Virus record (IMG/VR): IMGVR_UViG_3300042908_000332
Location: 1-60,636 of that record
Direction: 5' to 3' (one strand)
Source of the DNA: a virus
Length of the DNA stretch: 60,636 nt
The notes beneath the pieces were generated by a model. It was not told where the DNA came from, did not search any database, and saw only the letters and a program-made list of their open reading frames with translations. The position numbers were made by a program, and so were the translations under genes. Below are positions 7,721 through 14,939 of the stretch, piece after piece (the stretch's first letter is position 1; every line of letters starts with the position of its first letter).

Positions 7721-7752
7721 CAAATATAACAACTTAAGTTTTATTTACCAAA
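7721..7752 (-). promoter_or_regulatory. Strong Bacteroidota-type promoter of the replication operon
   Basis: Minus strand TTTG (7752-7749) and TATATTTG (7728-7721) are separated by exactly 20 bases, a full match to the Bacteroidota housekeeping consensus. It would start RNA near 7716, leaving about a 14-base leader before the ATG at 7702, and drive leftward transcription of the annealing, helicase and SSB genes. Confidence 0.8.
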
Positions 7753-7765
7753 AAATTTATTTAAA

Positions 7766-8098
7766 TTAAGGTAAATCATACCCTGTTCTATCTAAGATTA
7801 ATTTCATTAGATATGCGCAGCTGTCCATCTGTTCCTCTAGCAAGTGCATAAGGAAATCATCGTAGTTGTTTTCAGCTAGTGTTGTACCGTACTTACTGAT
7901 GCCTGCTTGACTACGCTCATCAAACTTTTTCTTAAGTACTTCAATTACAGGATCGGTAATGGTTTCTACATTTACAGGTTTCTCAGGTGCATTCATTCTA
8001 TCAAGGTATCCGTGACTAACATTAGTGTACAACTTTTCTACACCATCGTTAAACTTTTTTTTCATTGCTTCTTCCCAAGCTTTATTCCAATTATCCAT
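7766..8098 (-). CDS. Phage protein with KYG...EE motif, possible nucleotide hydrolase
   Basis: 110 residues from the ATG at 8098 (MDNWNKAWEEAMKKKF). The C-terminal part, RSQAGISKYGTTLAENNYDD then HLLEEQMDSCAYLMKL, follows a pattern common in phage all-alpha nucleotide hydrolase-like proteins: KYG, a loop, then EE..D..YL. I cannot name the family with certainty. The chosen start overlaps the upstream gene by eight bases; a start 21 bases further up is possible but would overlap more. Confidence 0.65.
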   Translation of the reverse strand: MDNWNKAWEEAMKKKFNDGVEKLYTNVSHGYLDRMNAPEKPVNVETITDPVIEVLKKKFDERSQAGISKYGTTLAENNYDDFLMHLLEEQMDSCAYLMKLILDRTGYDLP

Positions 8099-8279
8099 CT
8101 TTTTGTTTTTTATAGTCAATAATAAATCCTACTGCTACTATGATGTTCATACCCATTGACATAATTACCTCGTGTATGTCTTGATAGACTGTAGTCATAA
8201 GGTGTATATGTCCGATAGACCAGAATGGAATAGCCAAGTTCTGACTGATCCAGGATATGGTGTACTTAATAAAGTTCAT
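8091..8279 (-). CDS. Small membrane protein
   Basis: 62 residues from the ATG at 8279 (MNFIKYTISWISQNLAIPFW). Two hydrophobic stretches, one near residues 8-20 and one near 42-57 (MNIIVAVGFIID), suggest a short hairpin or peripheral membrane protein; the end is basic (YKKQKDG). No family recognised. It overlaps both neighbours by 14 and 8 bases. Confidence 0.6.
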   Translation of the reverse strand: MNFIKYTISWISQNLAIPFWSIGHIHLMTTVYQDIHEVIMSMGMNIIVAVGFIIDYKKQKDG

Positions 8280-8523
8280 CTTCAAACAATTCATCTTTGT
8301 ATTTAGCAATTGTCTCTTCTAATCTAATGAACAACATCGCTGTAGCATCGAGATATTCTTGAGGTACTTCTAAGCCTTGTCTATGAAATGCTTCAATGAT
8401 TTGATGACCACATTCAGTTGCGCATCTATACACAGTCATAGGATGTAGGTTCTGCTTTACAAACATAAATGATAAGTTGAACACTATTTGTTCAGCACTT
8501 AATCTTTCTAATTTAGTTTCCAT
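8266..8523 (-). CDS. Hypothetical protein
   Basis: 85 residues, METKLERLSAEQIVFNLSFM at the start and an acidic end (YKDELFEDELY). Predicted helical, with cysteines at about 38 and 42 (YRCATECGH). I do not recognise it. It overlaps the methyltransferase gene by 11 bases, so it is read right after it. Confidence 0.65.
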   Translation of the reverse strand: METKLERLSAEQIVFNLSFMFVKQNLHPMTVYRCATECGHQIIEAFHRQGLEVPQEYLDATAMLFIRLEETIAKYKDELFEDELY

Positions 8524-9169
8524 TTGTTTTAGTTTTAATGATGTGTTCTGACCATTGCCTTGCCATTGCCTCAGCTATACCCGGAAATGTCTTTGACCGC
8601 ATCTTTGACCTTTCATCAGATGGCAGGTGCCAGCATTCAGCATACCAAGAAGGCATTGATTTACCACTTTCGAAGAACTTACGAGGGGCAGGCTCTACAA
8701 CACTCGTTGGTGTTAGTTCAGGCAATCCTTTTAACCATAAACACGTTTTCTTTTCGAATGGATCTCCGAATTGAAATGGGTTAATTATCTGATTAGGTTT
8801 ACGCCATTCAGTACTCATTATACCAACAGGGTTTTCTATAGCGATATAATCAGCATTGGCATTAGCAAATAACATAAAGAAGTTGATAGCATCTTTTCTA
8901 TCTTCAATTCTTTTCAGTGCTTTATCGCCATACTTTTCTACATTGAACCATCTGTTTCCAGTTACAGTCAAATAGGTGCAAGGTGGGAATGCTATGATTA
9001 AATCCCATTGTTGTTCTAATAACTTTGTTACATCTTGTTGCAGATGCCATTCAGGGTGACCACCTGATTCAGGAAGTATATCACAACTATATGCTTCGTG
9101 ACCTAACTTTCTAAATTCTTTTGTTACTGCCTGACTTTCTTCGCAGGCTAATAAGATTCTTAATTTCAT
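8513..9169 (-). CDS. DNA cytosine methyltransferase-like protein
   Basis: 218 residues with the phage short cytosine-methyltransferase layout: ILLACEESQAVTKEFRKLGH as the SAM-binding opening, an acidic YSCDILPESGGHPEWHL, then WDLIIAFPPCTYLTVTG with the PPC motif whose cysteine would attack cytosine C5, and YIAIENPVG in place of the ENV motif. The C-terminus ends in a conserved-looking KMRSKTFPGIAEAMARQW. It is shorter than restriction-linked enzymes and has no restriction partner nearby, so it probably marks phage DNA against host defence. It is the first gene of its cluster; no clear promoter is visible upstream. Confidence 0.8.
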   Translation of the reverse strand: MKLRILLACEESQAVTKEFRKLGHEAYSCDILPESGGHPEWHLQQDVTKLLEQQWDLIIAFPPCTYLTVTGNRWFNVEKYGDKALKRIEDRKDAINFFMLFANANADYIAIENPVGIMSTEWRKPNQIINPFQFGDPFEKKTCLWLKGLPELTPTSVVEPAPRKFFESGKSMPSWYAECWHLPSDERSKMRSKTFPGIAEAMARQWSEHIIKTKTNGN

Positions 9170-9451
9170 ACTCTTTTATTTATAGCTTCGCTTTTATACT
9201 GCATATACCACACAGCACTTAAATCTCTTAATTGAATAGAGATACTCCCACCAATGACACTTCCCTCTGCGACCTTAGCTATTTATTATAGGCTTCTTGG
9301 TTCACTTGTTCTTTTACCTTTCAGTATGCAGTACTCGTTGTCAAGCGTTCAGACAGAGCGAGATTTTATTTATCGAACAAGCGTTCATTGTGAGACATTG
9401 TTTTTGGTAAAGATGTTCAATGGTATACAACACCCGTATGTAATAGGGCAT
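9170..9451. other. Intergenic region without a convincing gene
   Basis: About 280 bases between the methyltransferase start and the terminator at 9452-9485. An 83-codon plus-strand frame here has a composition unlike neighbouring genes and runs against the flanking transcription, so I do not call it. No tRNA or clear promoter is visible. Confidence 0.4.
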
Positions 9452-9485
9452 AAAAAAACCCTAGCCGTCTCGTACTCAGCTAGGG
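9452..9485 (-). terminator. Intrinsic terminator ending the 9.5 kb small RNA
   Basis: On the minus strand CCCTAGC (9485-9479) pairs with GCTAGGG (9465-9459) and is followed by seven T residues. The 13-base loop contains AGTACGAG, complementary to a segment 54 bases upstream in the same transcript. Confidence 0.85.
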
Positions 9486-9543
9486 TCAGTATATATCTAC
9501 CATGATATAATTCTAATCTTAGATATCGAAGTACGAGTTCGAC
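9452..9543 (-). ncRNA. Candidate small RNA, pseudoknot-terminator architecture (copy 1)
   Basis: A -7 box (TACATTTG) at 9555-9548 and an intrinsic terminator at 9485-9452 bracket about 90 bases without a gene. From the 5' end: CTCGTACT (9537-9530); a hairpin ATATCTA/TAGATAT (9526-9520 with 9499-9493); then the terminator hairpin whose loop carries AGTACGAG (9476-9469), exactly complementary to the first segment. The 5' segment can thus pair into the terminator loop as a pseudoknot. The same layout recurs at 25402-25482. No coding frame fits. I infer a small regulatory RNA, or the leader of the 9169 gene when read through. Confidence 0.65.
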
Positions 9544-9547
9544 ACCA

Positions 9548-9555
9548 CAAATGTA
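9548..9555 (-). promoter_or_regulatory. -7 box for the 9.5 kb small RNA
   Basis: TACATTTG on the minus strand fits TAnnTTTG. The -33 region is only T-rich (no TTTG at the expected distance), so strength is uncertain. Confidence 0.5.
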
Positions 9556-9596
9556 TTAAACATTTTGAAATAAAAAAATTTGACAGTGATAATTTT

Positions 9597-9983
9597 TTAA
9601 TTAAGCCATGCATAAACCTGATCACTAGCCTTCTTATTTGAGTTCTTAAGCTCAGGCATAATGATTTCGTATTTGATACTTATACCGGATCCTCCTGAAT
9701 TCATAACGTACATTCCATCTTTCATTACTAATACTGTAGATGGGCTGTATATAATATCTATGGGCAGCTGTGGTAGTTCTGATTCTCCGATTAAGTATAG
9801 ATACACATCATTCCAAAAGTCATAGCCTTCCCTGGACTGTTCCCAATCAAATAGCGTCATGAGTTCTACTGATGCAAGCGTACCTTCTTCTTGGTATGCT
9901 ACATTGAAATCATCCATGTTGCTAACGATTAAGTCAACATATTTCTCAGGTAGTCTTTGGAGTAGTATGTCTATGATTTTCAT
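9597..9983 (-). CDS. Hypothetical acidic protein
   Basis: 128 residues, MKIIDILLQRLPEKYVDLIV at the start. It has several aromatic, acidic segments (LMTLFDWEQSREGYDFWNDV) and a glycine-rich turn GGSGISIKYE. It resembles in style the many short Bacteroidota phage and mobile-element proteins nearby, but I know no function. It is the last gene of the accessory operon before the gap at 9170-9596. Confidence 0.65.
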   Translation of the reverse strand: MKIIDILLQRLPEKYVDLIVSNMDDFNVAYQEEGTLASVELMTLFDWEQSREGYDFWNDVYLYLIGESELPQLPIDIIYSPSTVLVMKDGMYVMNSGGSGISIKYEIIMPELKNSNKKASDQVYAWLN

Positions 9984-9991
9984 ACTCTAAT

Positions 9992-10159
9992 TTACAATAT
10001 AATTCCATATAGTATAATTTCGATTGCTCTAAATCTATCCTCTATGTAGTCTCCAATTGCGTACTCTGAATATCTTCTGAGTACCTCATTGATTATGCCT
10101 TGATCTATCTCTATTTGTAGATACTCGGCTACTTGTATTACATCTTCTGAAGTGACCAT
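9992..10159 (-). CDS. Hypothetical small protein (55 aa)
   Basis: 55 residues, MVTSEDVIQVAEYLQIEIDQ at the start, ending in AIEIILYGIIL. Helical and acidic. It overlaps the next upstream gene by 22 bases and ends eight bases before the next start. Its neat fit in the gap between two called genes supports it. Similar short proteins with N-terminal SEDVIQVA-type helices occur in Bacteroidota phages, function unknown. Confidence 0.6.
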   Translation of the reverse strand: MVTSEDVIQVAEYLQIEIDQGIINEVLRRYSEYAIGDYIEDRFRAIEIILYGIIL

Positions 10160-10308
10160 AACGTTTCTTGTTTAGCAATGTATATTATTTCATCGTATTG
10201 ATGCTCAGAAGCAAACTTCGTTATTGCATCTATCTCATTTATTGCAGAGATATTTATACCTGTTGGTAACTTGTCTTTACGTGTGTAGAATATGTGGTAT
10301 GTACTCAT
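10138..10308 (-). CDS. Hypothetical small protein (56 aa)
   Basis: 56 residues, MSTYHIFYTRKDKLPTGINI at the start, with an alternating beta-alpha look and the end YIAKQETLWSLQKM. The start forms an ATGA overlap with the stop of the gene at 10305-10541, which supports coupled translation. No family recognised. Confidence 0.65.
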   Translation of the reverse strand: MSTYHIFYTRKDKLPTGINISAINEIDAITKFASEHQYDEIIYIAKQETLWSLQKM

Positions 10309-10541
10309 GTTGTATAGATTAATGTTTCTTTATATCCGTTTCTTTCTCGCACAAAGAATAGTGCTGCGCCACCATCATTGCATTCGTCATCTGTTACTGG
10401 AATCATAAAGTCTCCACCCTCAAATACAATTACTAATGGTTTCTTGTAGAAGCCAAAGTCATTAGCTTCTTGATCAGTCATGTATCTTACACCTGATATC
10501 TTTTTACCTACTAGGTATTCGAATTCTTTGTTGTGATTCAT
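10305..10541 (-). CDS. Hypothetical protein
   Basis: 78 residues. KISGVRYMTDQEANDFGFYKKPLVIVFEGG is a pattern I associate with widespread small phage proteins (GVRYMT...EA..GW...PLVI.F..G), probably a small beta-sheet fold. Function unknown. ATGA overlaps join it to both neighbours. Confidence 0.7.
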   Translation of the reverse strand: MNHNKEFEYLVGKKISGVRYMTDQEANDFGFYKKPLVIVFEGGDFMIPVTDDECNDGGAALFFVRERNGYKETLIYTT

Positions 10542-10747
10542 TGTTGTTGTCTTAGGTTAATTAAATCATTTAGTTTATGCGATAGGCTAAATGCTATTTC
10601 ACATATAGTGTACACTAACTCTTCATCGTCTTCGAATGATAGCTCTACAATAGTTGCTGTGTCTCCTTTCTTAATTGGTGCGAATTCACATTCAATAATT
10701 GTTTTTAATAGATACTTACGTGTATCATCGTCAAATACTCTTTTCAT
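10538..10747 (-). CDS. Hypothetical small protein
   Basis: 69 residues, MKRVFDDDTRKYLLKTIIEC at the start and a charged helix to the end (HKLNDLINLRQQQ). No family recognised. Preceded by the A-rich leader AAAACAAA directly before ATG, the initiation style used by many genes here, and joined to the next gene by ATGA. Confidence 0.65.
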   Translation of the reverse strand: MKRVFDDDTRKYLLKTIIECEFAPIKKGDTATIVELSFEDDEELVYTICEIAFSLSHKLNDLINLRQQQ

Positions 10748-10935
10748 TTTGTTTTAATTAAGTGTTCGTAATAACCTTTTTCATAATCATTAGCGCAGTC
10801 AGTTCTGTCGCTAGTTTTTGGTATCTCTACAATACTGTAGATTCTTTCTATTTCTTTTTCATACAGCGTTGCAGCTAATAGCATACCTATTGCAGTTCCA
10901 GCGAATAGGTATAGAAGGTTCTCAAATCTCCTCAT
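10744..10935 (-). CDS. Small membrane-anchored protein
   Basis: 63 residues from MRRFENLLYLFAGTAIGMLL (an ATG six bases earlier would add MN). One N-terminal membrane segment (LLYLFAGTAIGMLLAATLY) is followed by a charged soluble part with KEIERIYSIVEIPKTSDRTD. The type (inner-membrane anchor plus short charged domain) would suit a lysis accessory or signalling protein, but nothing specific is visible. It overlaps the acidic gene upstream by 14 bases. Confidence 0.6.
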   Translation of the reverse strand: MRRFENLLYLFAGTAIGMLLAATLYEKEIERIYSIVEIPKTSDRTDCANDYEKGYYEHLIKTK

Positions 10936-11167
10936 ATTCATCTTCATCATCAAAGGTTGTGTAATAGAAGTACTCCTCTGCATAGAAGTAATCAAGCAGG
11001 TCTCGATCATCATCTAGGTGTACCTCATTACCATCAGCATCAATCCATTCAAGTGTGCGTAGATGCGCAATTAAATGTTTCTCTTCACTAAAGTGTAGCA
11101 GTGTATCAAAGTGGTCAACGACATACCCTGAGGTCATGCGCTCACCTGTTGCATCACATATTCTCAC
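10922..11167 (-). CDS. Highly acidic hypothetical protein
   Basis: 81 residues. The first 17 (MRICDATGERMTSGYVV) resemble the CD.CG..M..GY start of zinc-ribbon-like small phage proteins, but the paired cysteines are mostly lost (only C4 remains), so a metal site is doubtful. The second half is strikingly acidic (DDDRDLLDYFYAEEYFYY, then FDDEDEYEEI), which could mimic DNA. That is inference from composition. Joined to the upstream gene by ATGA. Confidence 0.7.
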   Translation of the reverse strand: MRICDATGERMTSGYVVDHFDTLLHFSEEKHLIAHLRTLEWIDADGNEVHLDDDRDLLDYFYAEEYFYYTTFDDEDEYEEI

Positions 11168-11388
11168 AAGTAATCTTCTTTAAGTTCTAACTCCATTTGA
11201 TGTCCTTCATCAAAGATTGCATCCTGTATGCGTTCACATATCCAATCACTGTTTAACGCATTGTCTAATATCTCATCTGCTTCTTCATCGGTGCAGTGAA
11301 ATTTCTCAGTGACATCATCTCGATGCCACATATTACCTACGTAGTAACCATCTCTACGTAATACCTCAATTGCTTCTTGTACTGTCAT
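11164..11388 (-). CDS. Hypothetical protein of Bacteroidota mobile-element type
   Basis: 74 residues. VQEAIEVLRRDGYYVGNMWH then FHCTDEEADEILDNAL follow a pattern common in Bacteroidota phages and plasmids (LR..GYYV..LWH..DV...F.CTDEEA..IL..AL). The family is conserved but has no assigned function that I know. ATGA overlaps join it to both neighbours. Confidence 0.75.
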   Translation of the reverse strand: MTVQEAIEVLRRDGYYVGNMWHRDDVTEKFHCTDEEADEILDNALNSDWICERIQDAIFDEGHQMELELKEDYL

Positions 11389-11576
11389 AACTTTTCAATT
11401 ACTCTAATTAACATTTCAGTTTCTTGTGAGTACTCAATACTCTCAGTTAACTTATCGAAGCCCATGTCCTTACATAGGCGCTCTAATGCCGGCACACAAT
11501 CTTTGTATGTGTACTCATCCATAAACACAGCGACTAACTCAGCGTAGCCACCTCTCTCAAAAAATACTCTTACCAT
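11385..11576 (-). CDS. Hypothetical protein of Bacteroidota mobile-element type
   Basis: 63 residues: MVRVFFERGGYAELVAVFMD then CVPALERLCKDMGFDKLTES. It appears to belong to a family that usually neighbours the CTDEEA protein downstream of it, with a pattern of YAE.VA.F..E..Y..C.P.LE. Function unknown. Overlaps both neighbours by four to seven bases. Confidence 0.7.
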   Translation of the reverse strand: MVRVFFERGGYAELVAVFMDEYTYKDCVPALERLCKDMGFDKLTESIEYSQETEMLIRVIEKL

Positions 11577-11875
11577 TGGTTTAAATTTCTAGTTCTACTC
11601 TTATTGTTAGCCCATGCCTCGTTGCACTGTGCTCTTGTTAACTCATCTTGAATGTCATGTATACCTCCAATGCCATGGTATGTACCGTATCTATAACCAT
11701 ATGTGCTAACTCTTACGATTGGGTCTTCCTTTAGGTATTCAAGAGCTTCCTTAGTTCGTTCTCCAAAGACTCTGTAAACGTCCATTGTTTTGAGTTGACC
11801 GTATCCATCAGCCCACGCATTAGCTACATAGTTTACTAATGATTCTTTGATGTGTTCTTTGATTGGTTTATCCAT
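11570..11875 (-). CDS. Hypothetical protein
   Basis: 101 residues, MDKPIKEHIKESLVNYVANA at the start, a central YGYRYGTYHGIGGIHD and a basic tail (NNKSRTRNLNQW). Glycine and tyrosine rich in the middle. I do not recognise a function. It overlaps both neighbours by seven to eight bases, in line with a coupled accessory operon. Confidence 0.65.
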   Translation of the reverse strand: MDKPIKEHIKESLVNYVANAWADGYGQLKTMDVYRVFGERTKEALEYLKEDPIVRVSTYGYRYGTYHGIGGIHDIQDELTRAQCNEAWANNKSRTRNLNQW

Positions 11876-12422
11876 TGTTATTTGTATTGGTTAATACTTG
11901 ATTCCATTCATCATCAGTAAGATGTTTCTTGAACGCATCTTCTACATATTCAAGGTCATACGTCTCATCATTGATGTCTTCTATCAGTCTTTCAATGGCG
12001 TAATCTTTGTCACACAATAGATCATACTCAAAGCAGGTCATCTCGTTGTCATCTAATACACCATCGTGTGCACTGTAATCTCCAGCGAAGTCCATACCGC
12101 ATTCATAGTAATCACCATGCGCTTCTACATCAAACACCTTGGTAATCTCAGCAATCAATTGCAATGGTGGTGACCAAGCGCTGTCACCTGATACAATTAA
12201 GCCATCATGCTCTAATCGTAATTCAAAGTCCCACCACTTTGTGCCATATGCATATGTATCGAATTCACCATCTATTATTGATGATAATGGCTTACCCAAT
12301 ACCATCTCAGCAAAGTGAGTGAAGTAATCGCACTCATTGTATCGCTTAAAACGTATGTGTAATCTTTCAATGTCTTCTTTTTTACCCGTAAATGTTACGT
12401 GGTTTGAACAATAATTAGCCAT
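11868..12422 (-). CDS. Api92/YubB-like ferredoxin-fold protein
   Basis: 184 residues from the ATG at 12422. The start MANYCSNHVTFTGKKEDIER is the hallmark of the Api92/YubB (DUF1281-like) family carried by phages and plasmids, which begin MANWC.N.L...G and fold like ferredoxin without an iron-sulphur cluster. The WWDFELRLEHDGLIVSGDSAWSPP segment (about residues 66-90) with the conserved SAW.PP fits that family too. The acidic second half (ECGMDFAGDYSAHDG) is also typical. Role unknown, thought to be an accessory function of mobile elements. The ATG follows the recurring TCTACC leader directly. Confidence 0.75.
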   Translation of the reverse strand: MANYCSNHVTFTGKKEDIERLHIRFKRYNECDYFTHFAEMVLGKPLSSIIDGEFDTYAYGTKWWDFELRLEHDGLIVSGDSAWSPPLQLIAEITKVFDVEAHGDYYECGMDFAGDYSAHDGVLDDNEMTCFEYDLLCDKDYAIERLIEDINDETYDLEYVEDAFKKHLTDDEWNQVLTNTNNNG

Positions 12423-12432
12423 GGTAGATAAT

Positions 12433-13134
12433 TTATACACCTAATGCGGTGTGGTTAATAACAAATCCCGTTGTATCTTTCTTTGCTTTACCCTTTGCAA
12501 CGAGGCCTACAACAACTCCTCGCTCATCGGTGTACCTGAGGTCATCTTCGTCTCCACTTACCACATGAAATCCATTCCATGTATCGGGTAACGTATCGAA
12601 TACTACAGCTACATTTCCTCCTAATCTAAGATACTCAATACATTCTAAATCATTGGTCTCTGACCTTGAAAATGTCAAGTGATAATCAGTGCCAAGGTAT
12701 TGTATTGCACGCTTGAGATTCTTGGTGTAATCATAGAACTTAATGTTAGTCAACGTGTTGAGCGCATCTACATTAAGCTTTACTTTAAGTAATCCAAGGA
12801 AGTCGATGTCGGAAGTACCATTTAAACGCACTGCAACTTCTGCATTATTTTTGTTGACAGTGGTAAGTTCTCCCCAAAGCTGAGAGAGGAACGCTGACGT
12901 ATCCGATAGGAAGTAATCAGTCTTGCGTATCCTAGCTGATTGTACATTAGAGAATGCGCCACGACCTGCCGAGTTAAGGCAAGCCGTAGCACATCCTACT
13001 GATGCGTGACCACATACATTCTTACCATAGCTATTCTGCTTGTATGGTGAGAGATGCATGATGTAACTTTTAATGGGGTTCTTAGCAGTCTTGGTGTTGC
13101 TGCTCCCCGGACTCAGTAGCTTCATCTTCTTCAT
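12433..13134 (-). CDS. Widespread phage protein with cysteine cluster
   Basis: 233 residues. The core (NSYGKNVCGHASVGCATACL then NSAGRG, residues about 33-58) and QSARIRKTDYFLSD match a protein spread across actinophages and other phages (NVCP.AS.GC..ACL...GRG....V..AR..KT). Three cysteines spaced C-x7-C-x3-C could bind metal or a cluster. The rest looks like an alpha/beta barrel-type protein with RLNGTSDIDF. Function unknown to me. It overlaps the upstream gene by 53 bases, or 44 if started at the second methionine (MKLLSPG). Confidence 0.75.
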   Translation of the reverse strand: MKKMKLLSPGSSNTKTAKNPIKSYIMHLSPYKQNSYGKNVCGHASVGCATACLNSAGRGAFSNVQSARIRKTDYFLSDTSAFLSQLWGELTTVNKNNAEVAVRLNGTSDIDFLGLLKVKLNVDALNTLTNIKFYDYTKNLKRAIQYLGTDYHLTFSRSETNDLECIEYLRLGGNVAVVFDTLPDTWNGFHVVSGDEDDLRYTDERGVVVGLVAKGKAKKDTTGFVINHTALGV

Positions 13135-13498
13135 TATTTTTTAATTCATCTAGCTCTCTGATAAGTTCATCTAAGAAGTTGTTAGCCATTCTATGTGATG
13201 AATCTAATTGATCGGCTACGATATCTTGTAGGTCGAATGTGACGTCAATGTCAATACCACCACCATATACATTCTTTTGATATGATGTGTCAAGGCTATC
13301 GAATACATTCCTGTCAATAAACCTGTCGAGTAACTGCACAATGGTTTCTTTTACTACGTCAGACAACTCATACTTACCTACTGGTTTGTTCTGCTCTTCC
13401 TTTGCGGAATTGATAGCATCTGATAAATCAATCTTGAGTGTTACTAAGTCGAATTGTAACTTCTCTAATCTCTCTGATAATTGTTCTAAATTGTTCAT
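13082..13498 (-). CDS. Hypothetical helical protein
   Basis: 138 residues from the ATG at 13498 (MNNLEQLSERLEKLQFDLVT). It is a long coiled coil at the start, then VVKETIVQLLDRFIDRNVFD and an acidic, glutamine/histidine end (EATESGEQQHQDC). It could be a dimeric or oligomeric structural accessory. Not recognised. A 14-codon extension upstream exists but lacks a good leader; the chosen ATG is preceded by ATATACC, near the TCTACC leader motif. Confidence 0.6.
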   Translation of the reverse strand: MNNLEQLSERLEKLQFDLVTLKIDLSDAINSAKEEQNKPVGKYELSDVVKETIVQLLDRFIDRNVFDSLDTSYQKNVYGGGIDIDVTFDLQDIVADQLDSSHRMANNFLDELIRELDELKNNEEDEATESGEQQHQDC

Positions 13499-13517
13499 GG
13501 TATATATATTTATTGGT

Positions 13518-13877
13518 TTATAATTCAGCTGTGAACTCACAGTATCCTTTTTCTTTAATACAATCTCTAATCTTTTTACCTAACCTAAGGTCAGCGTACT
13601 CACTTACTTCACCATCACTAATGCCTGCATTTGTAAGCATTTCTTCATTGTAACCTAAATTATCGGTGAAGAACTTGTCAATAACTGCAAGCTTGTCGCC
13701 AAGTTTATCCTCAATTCTTTTTATCTCATCCTCAACATGATGCAACTCATAATCACTGAAGTAGTACTCAAGATAGTTTGGCTCATGACCTGTTACACCG
13801 AAGCGGTCGGCCGCATGGCTTGGTTGTACTGCGAACCAAAACTTTCCGTTGATGTCGCCTGAATAATATCGTCCCAT
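13518..13877 (-). CDS. Conserved phage protein (MGRYYSGDI family)
   Basis: 119 residues. MGRYYSGDINGKFWFAVQPS is a start I recognise from many unrelated phages (MGRYY.GDI.GKFWF.VQ), followed by PNYLEYYFSDYEL and a charged helical stretch (HVEDEIKRIEDKLGDKL). The family is conserved but functionally unknown. It is a stand-alone gene in the accessory block with a 19-base gap to the next. Confidence 0.75.
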   Translation of the reverse strand: MGRYYSGDINGKFWFAVQPSHAADRFGVTGHEPNYLEYYFSDYELHHVEDEIKRIEDKLGDKLAVIDKFFTDNLGYNEEMLTNAGISDGEVSEYADLRLGKKIRDCIKEKGYCEFTAEL

Positions 13878-13888
13878 AGTTTATTTAA

Positions 13889-14197
13889 TTAAATTGCTAA
13901 TCCTTTTACATCTATCAATTGTCCGTCCCATAGCTCACCATTGAGATACCATTGCCAATTCTTTTGGTTTATGTGTACTCCAGGAATTGCGTTGAGACGT
14001 TCTTTTGTGGTCTTGGTGAACCATCCTGTTGTCGAGATGGATAAAGTGCGCTCAGGGTCATTATATCGGTACGCAATGCGATTACCGTATAGCTTCATGA
14101 TGGTTACATTTGGCAATACTTCGATTGTCATGTTGTCTTTCTTGAATGGTCGAGCGTTCATGAATGCATCGACTGCTTGTGCTGTTATCTTTTTCAT
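13889..14197 (-). CDS. Conserved phage protein of unknown function
   Basis: 102 residues, with TTKERLNAIPGVHINQKNWQ and WYLNGELWDG near the end, a pattern (RLN..PGV.I.QK...WYLNG..WDG) seen in many Bacteroidota and enterobacterial phage proteins. Mostly beta strands. Role not known. The ATG follows the ATCTACC leader, as at five other genes in this block. Confidence 0.7.
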   Translation of the reverse strand: MKKITAQAVDAFMNARPFKKDNMTIEVLPNVTIMKLYGNRIAYRYNDPERTLSISTTGWFTKTTKERLNAIPGVHINQKNWQWYLNGELWDGQLIDVKGLAI

Positions 14198-14209
14198 GGT
14201 AGATTGTAT

Positions 14210-14479
14210 TTAGTATTTAAGTTTGCCATCTTCATAGAACATTCTGATTCTTGCTTTGATGTCTTCAGCTGTGCCGACCCATCCTTTGATTGATACCATT
14301 GGTATCTTTCCATCAATCATCATTTGTTCTTCATTCTTAATCATCTCTTCTTTGTTTGCGATGACATGGTCGCAGAATGATTCAAGTCCTTGCATAATGA
14401 AAGATTGGCATAGCGCACCGTATGGGCTATAGTTCATCAAGTTTTTCATTAAGTCTTCGTTAGTTAATTGCTTTTTCAT
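14210..14479 (-). CDS. Conserved phage protein of unknown function
   Basis: 89 residues, MKKQLTNEDLMKNLMNYSPY then QSFIMQGLESFCDHVIANKE and SIKGWVGTAEDIKARIRMFY. The pairing of FIM.A/GL......V...KEE and W..TAEDI is common in phages next to the gene at 13889, as here. No function known to me. An A-rich leader (CAAAACAAA) precedes ATG. Confidence 0.7.
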   Translation of the reverse strand: MKKQLTNEDLMKNLMNYSPYGALCQSFIMQGLESFCDHVIANKEEMIKNEEQMMIDGKIPMVSIKGWVGTAEDIKARIRMFYEDGKLKY

Positions 14480-14498
14480 TTTGTTTTGTGTTTAGTTA

Positions 14499-14939
14499 TT
14501 AAATATATCCTTCATCTGCCATTGATAGATAACCTGTATCCGATAGAATGATGTGGTCCAGGACTCGTATGTCTAGTATGTCTCCTCCGCTTCTTAGCTT
14601 GCGAGTTATCTCAATGTCCTGCTCACTTGGTTTTAGGTTACCACTCGGGTGGTTGTGCGCTAAGATTATGCTATGACCTACTGCATTTAGTGCAATAGTG
14701 AACACAACTTTTGCATCTACAATTACTCCTGCCGTGCCTCCGCTTGATATTTTATCTACTGAGACAACCTCATTAGCACGATTAAGTGTAATCATGGCGC
14801 ACTCTTCTGTCCATTGGATTGTATCTGCATCGAATATAGTTCGGAAGAATTTTGCAGCATCTGCACTTGTCTTCATTTGATAGGTGATGCCGTCACCTTT
14901 CTTGGTTTTTACTGTGATTTTTGTTTGTGGTAGTTTCAT
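14499..14939 (-). CDS. RadC-like JAB/MPN domain protein
   Basis: 146 residues from the ATG at 14939 (MKLPQTKITVKTKKGDGITY). The C-terminal two thirds is the RadC family JAB domain: EECAMITLNRANEVVSVDKI, SGGTAGVIVDAKVVFTIALN, then the metal motif LAHNHPSGNLKPSEQDIEIT (H-x-HPSG-x8-D) and DHIILSD. RadC-like proteins travel with plasmids, ICEs and phages; they are predicted metalloproteases or nucleases, with unproven role. The start forms an ATGA overlap with the stop of the 52-residue gene, which is why I reject a start 42 bases further upstream. Confidence 0.85.
   Translation of the reverse strand: MKLPQTKITVKTKKGDGITYQMKTSADAAKFFRTIFDADTIQWTEECAMITLNRANEVVSVDKISSGGTAGVIVDAKVVFTIALNAVGHSIILAHNHPSGNLKPSEQDIEITRKLRSGGDILDIRVLDHIILSDTGYLSMADEGYI

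Noticed and set aside
9254-9505. 83-codon plus-strand frame opposite the small RNA
   Set aside because: Runs against flanking transcription, covers the terminator and has no initiation signals.
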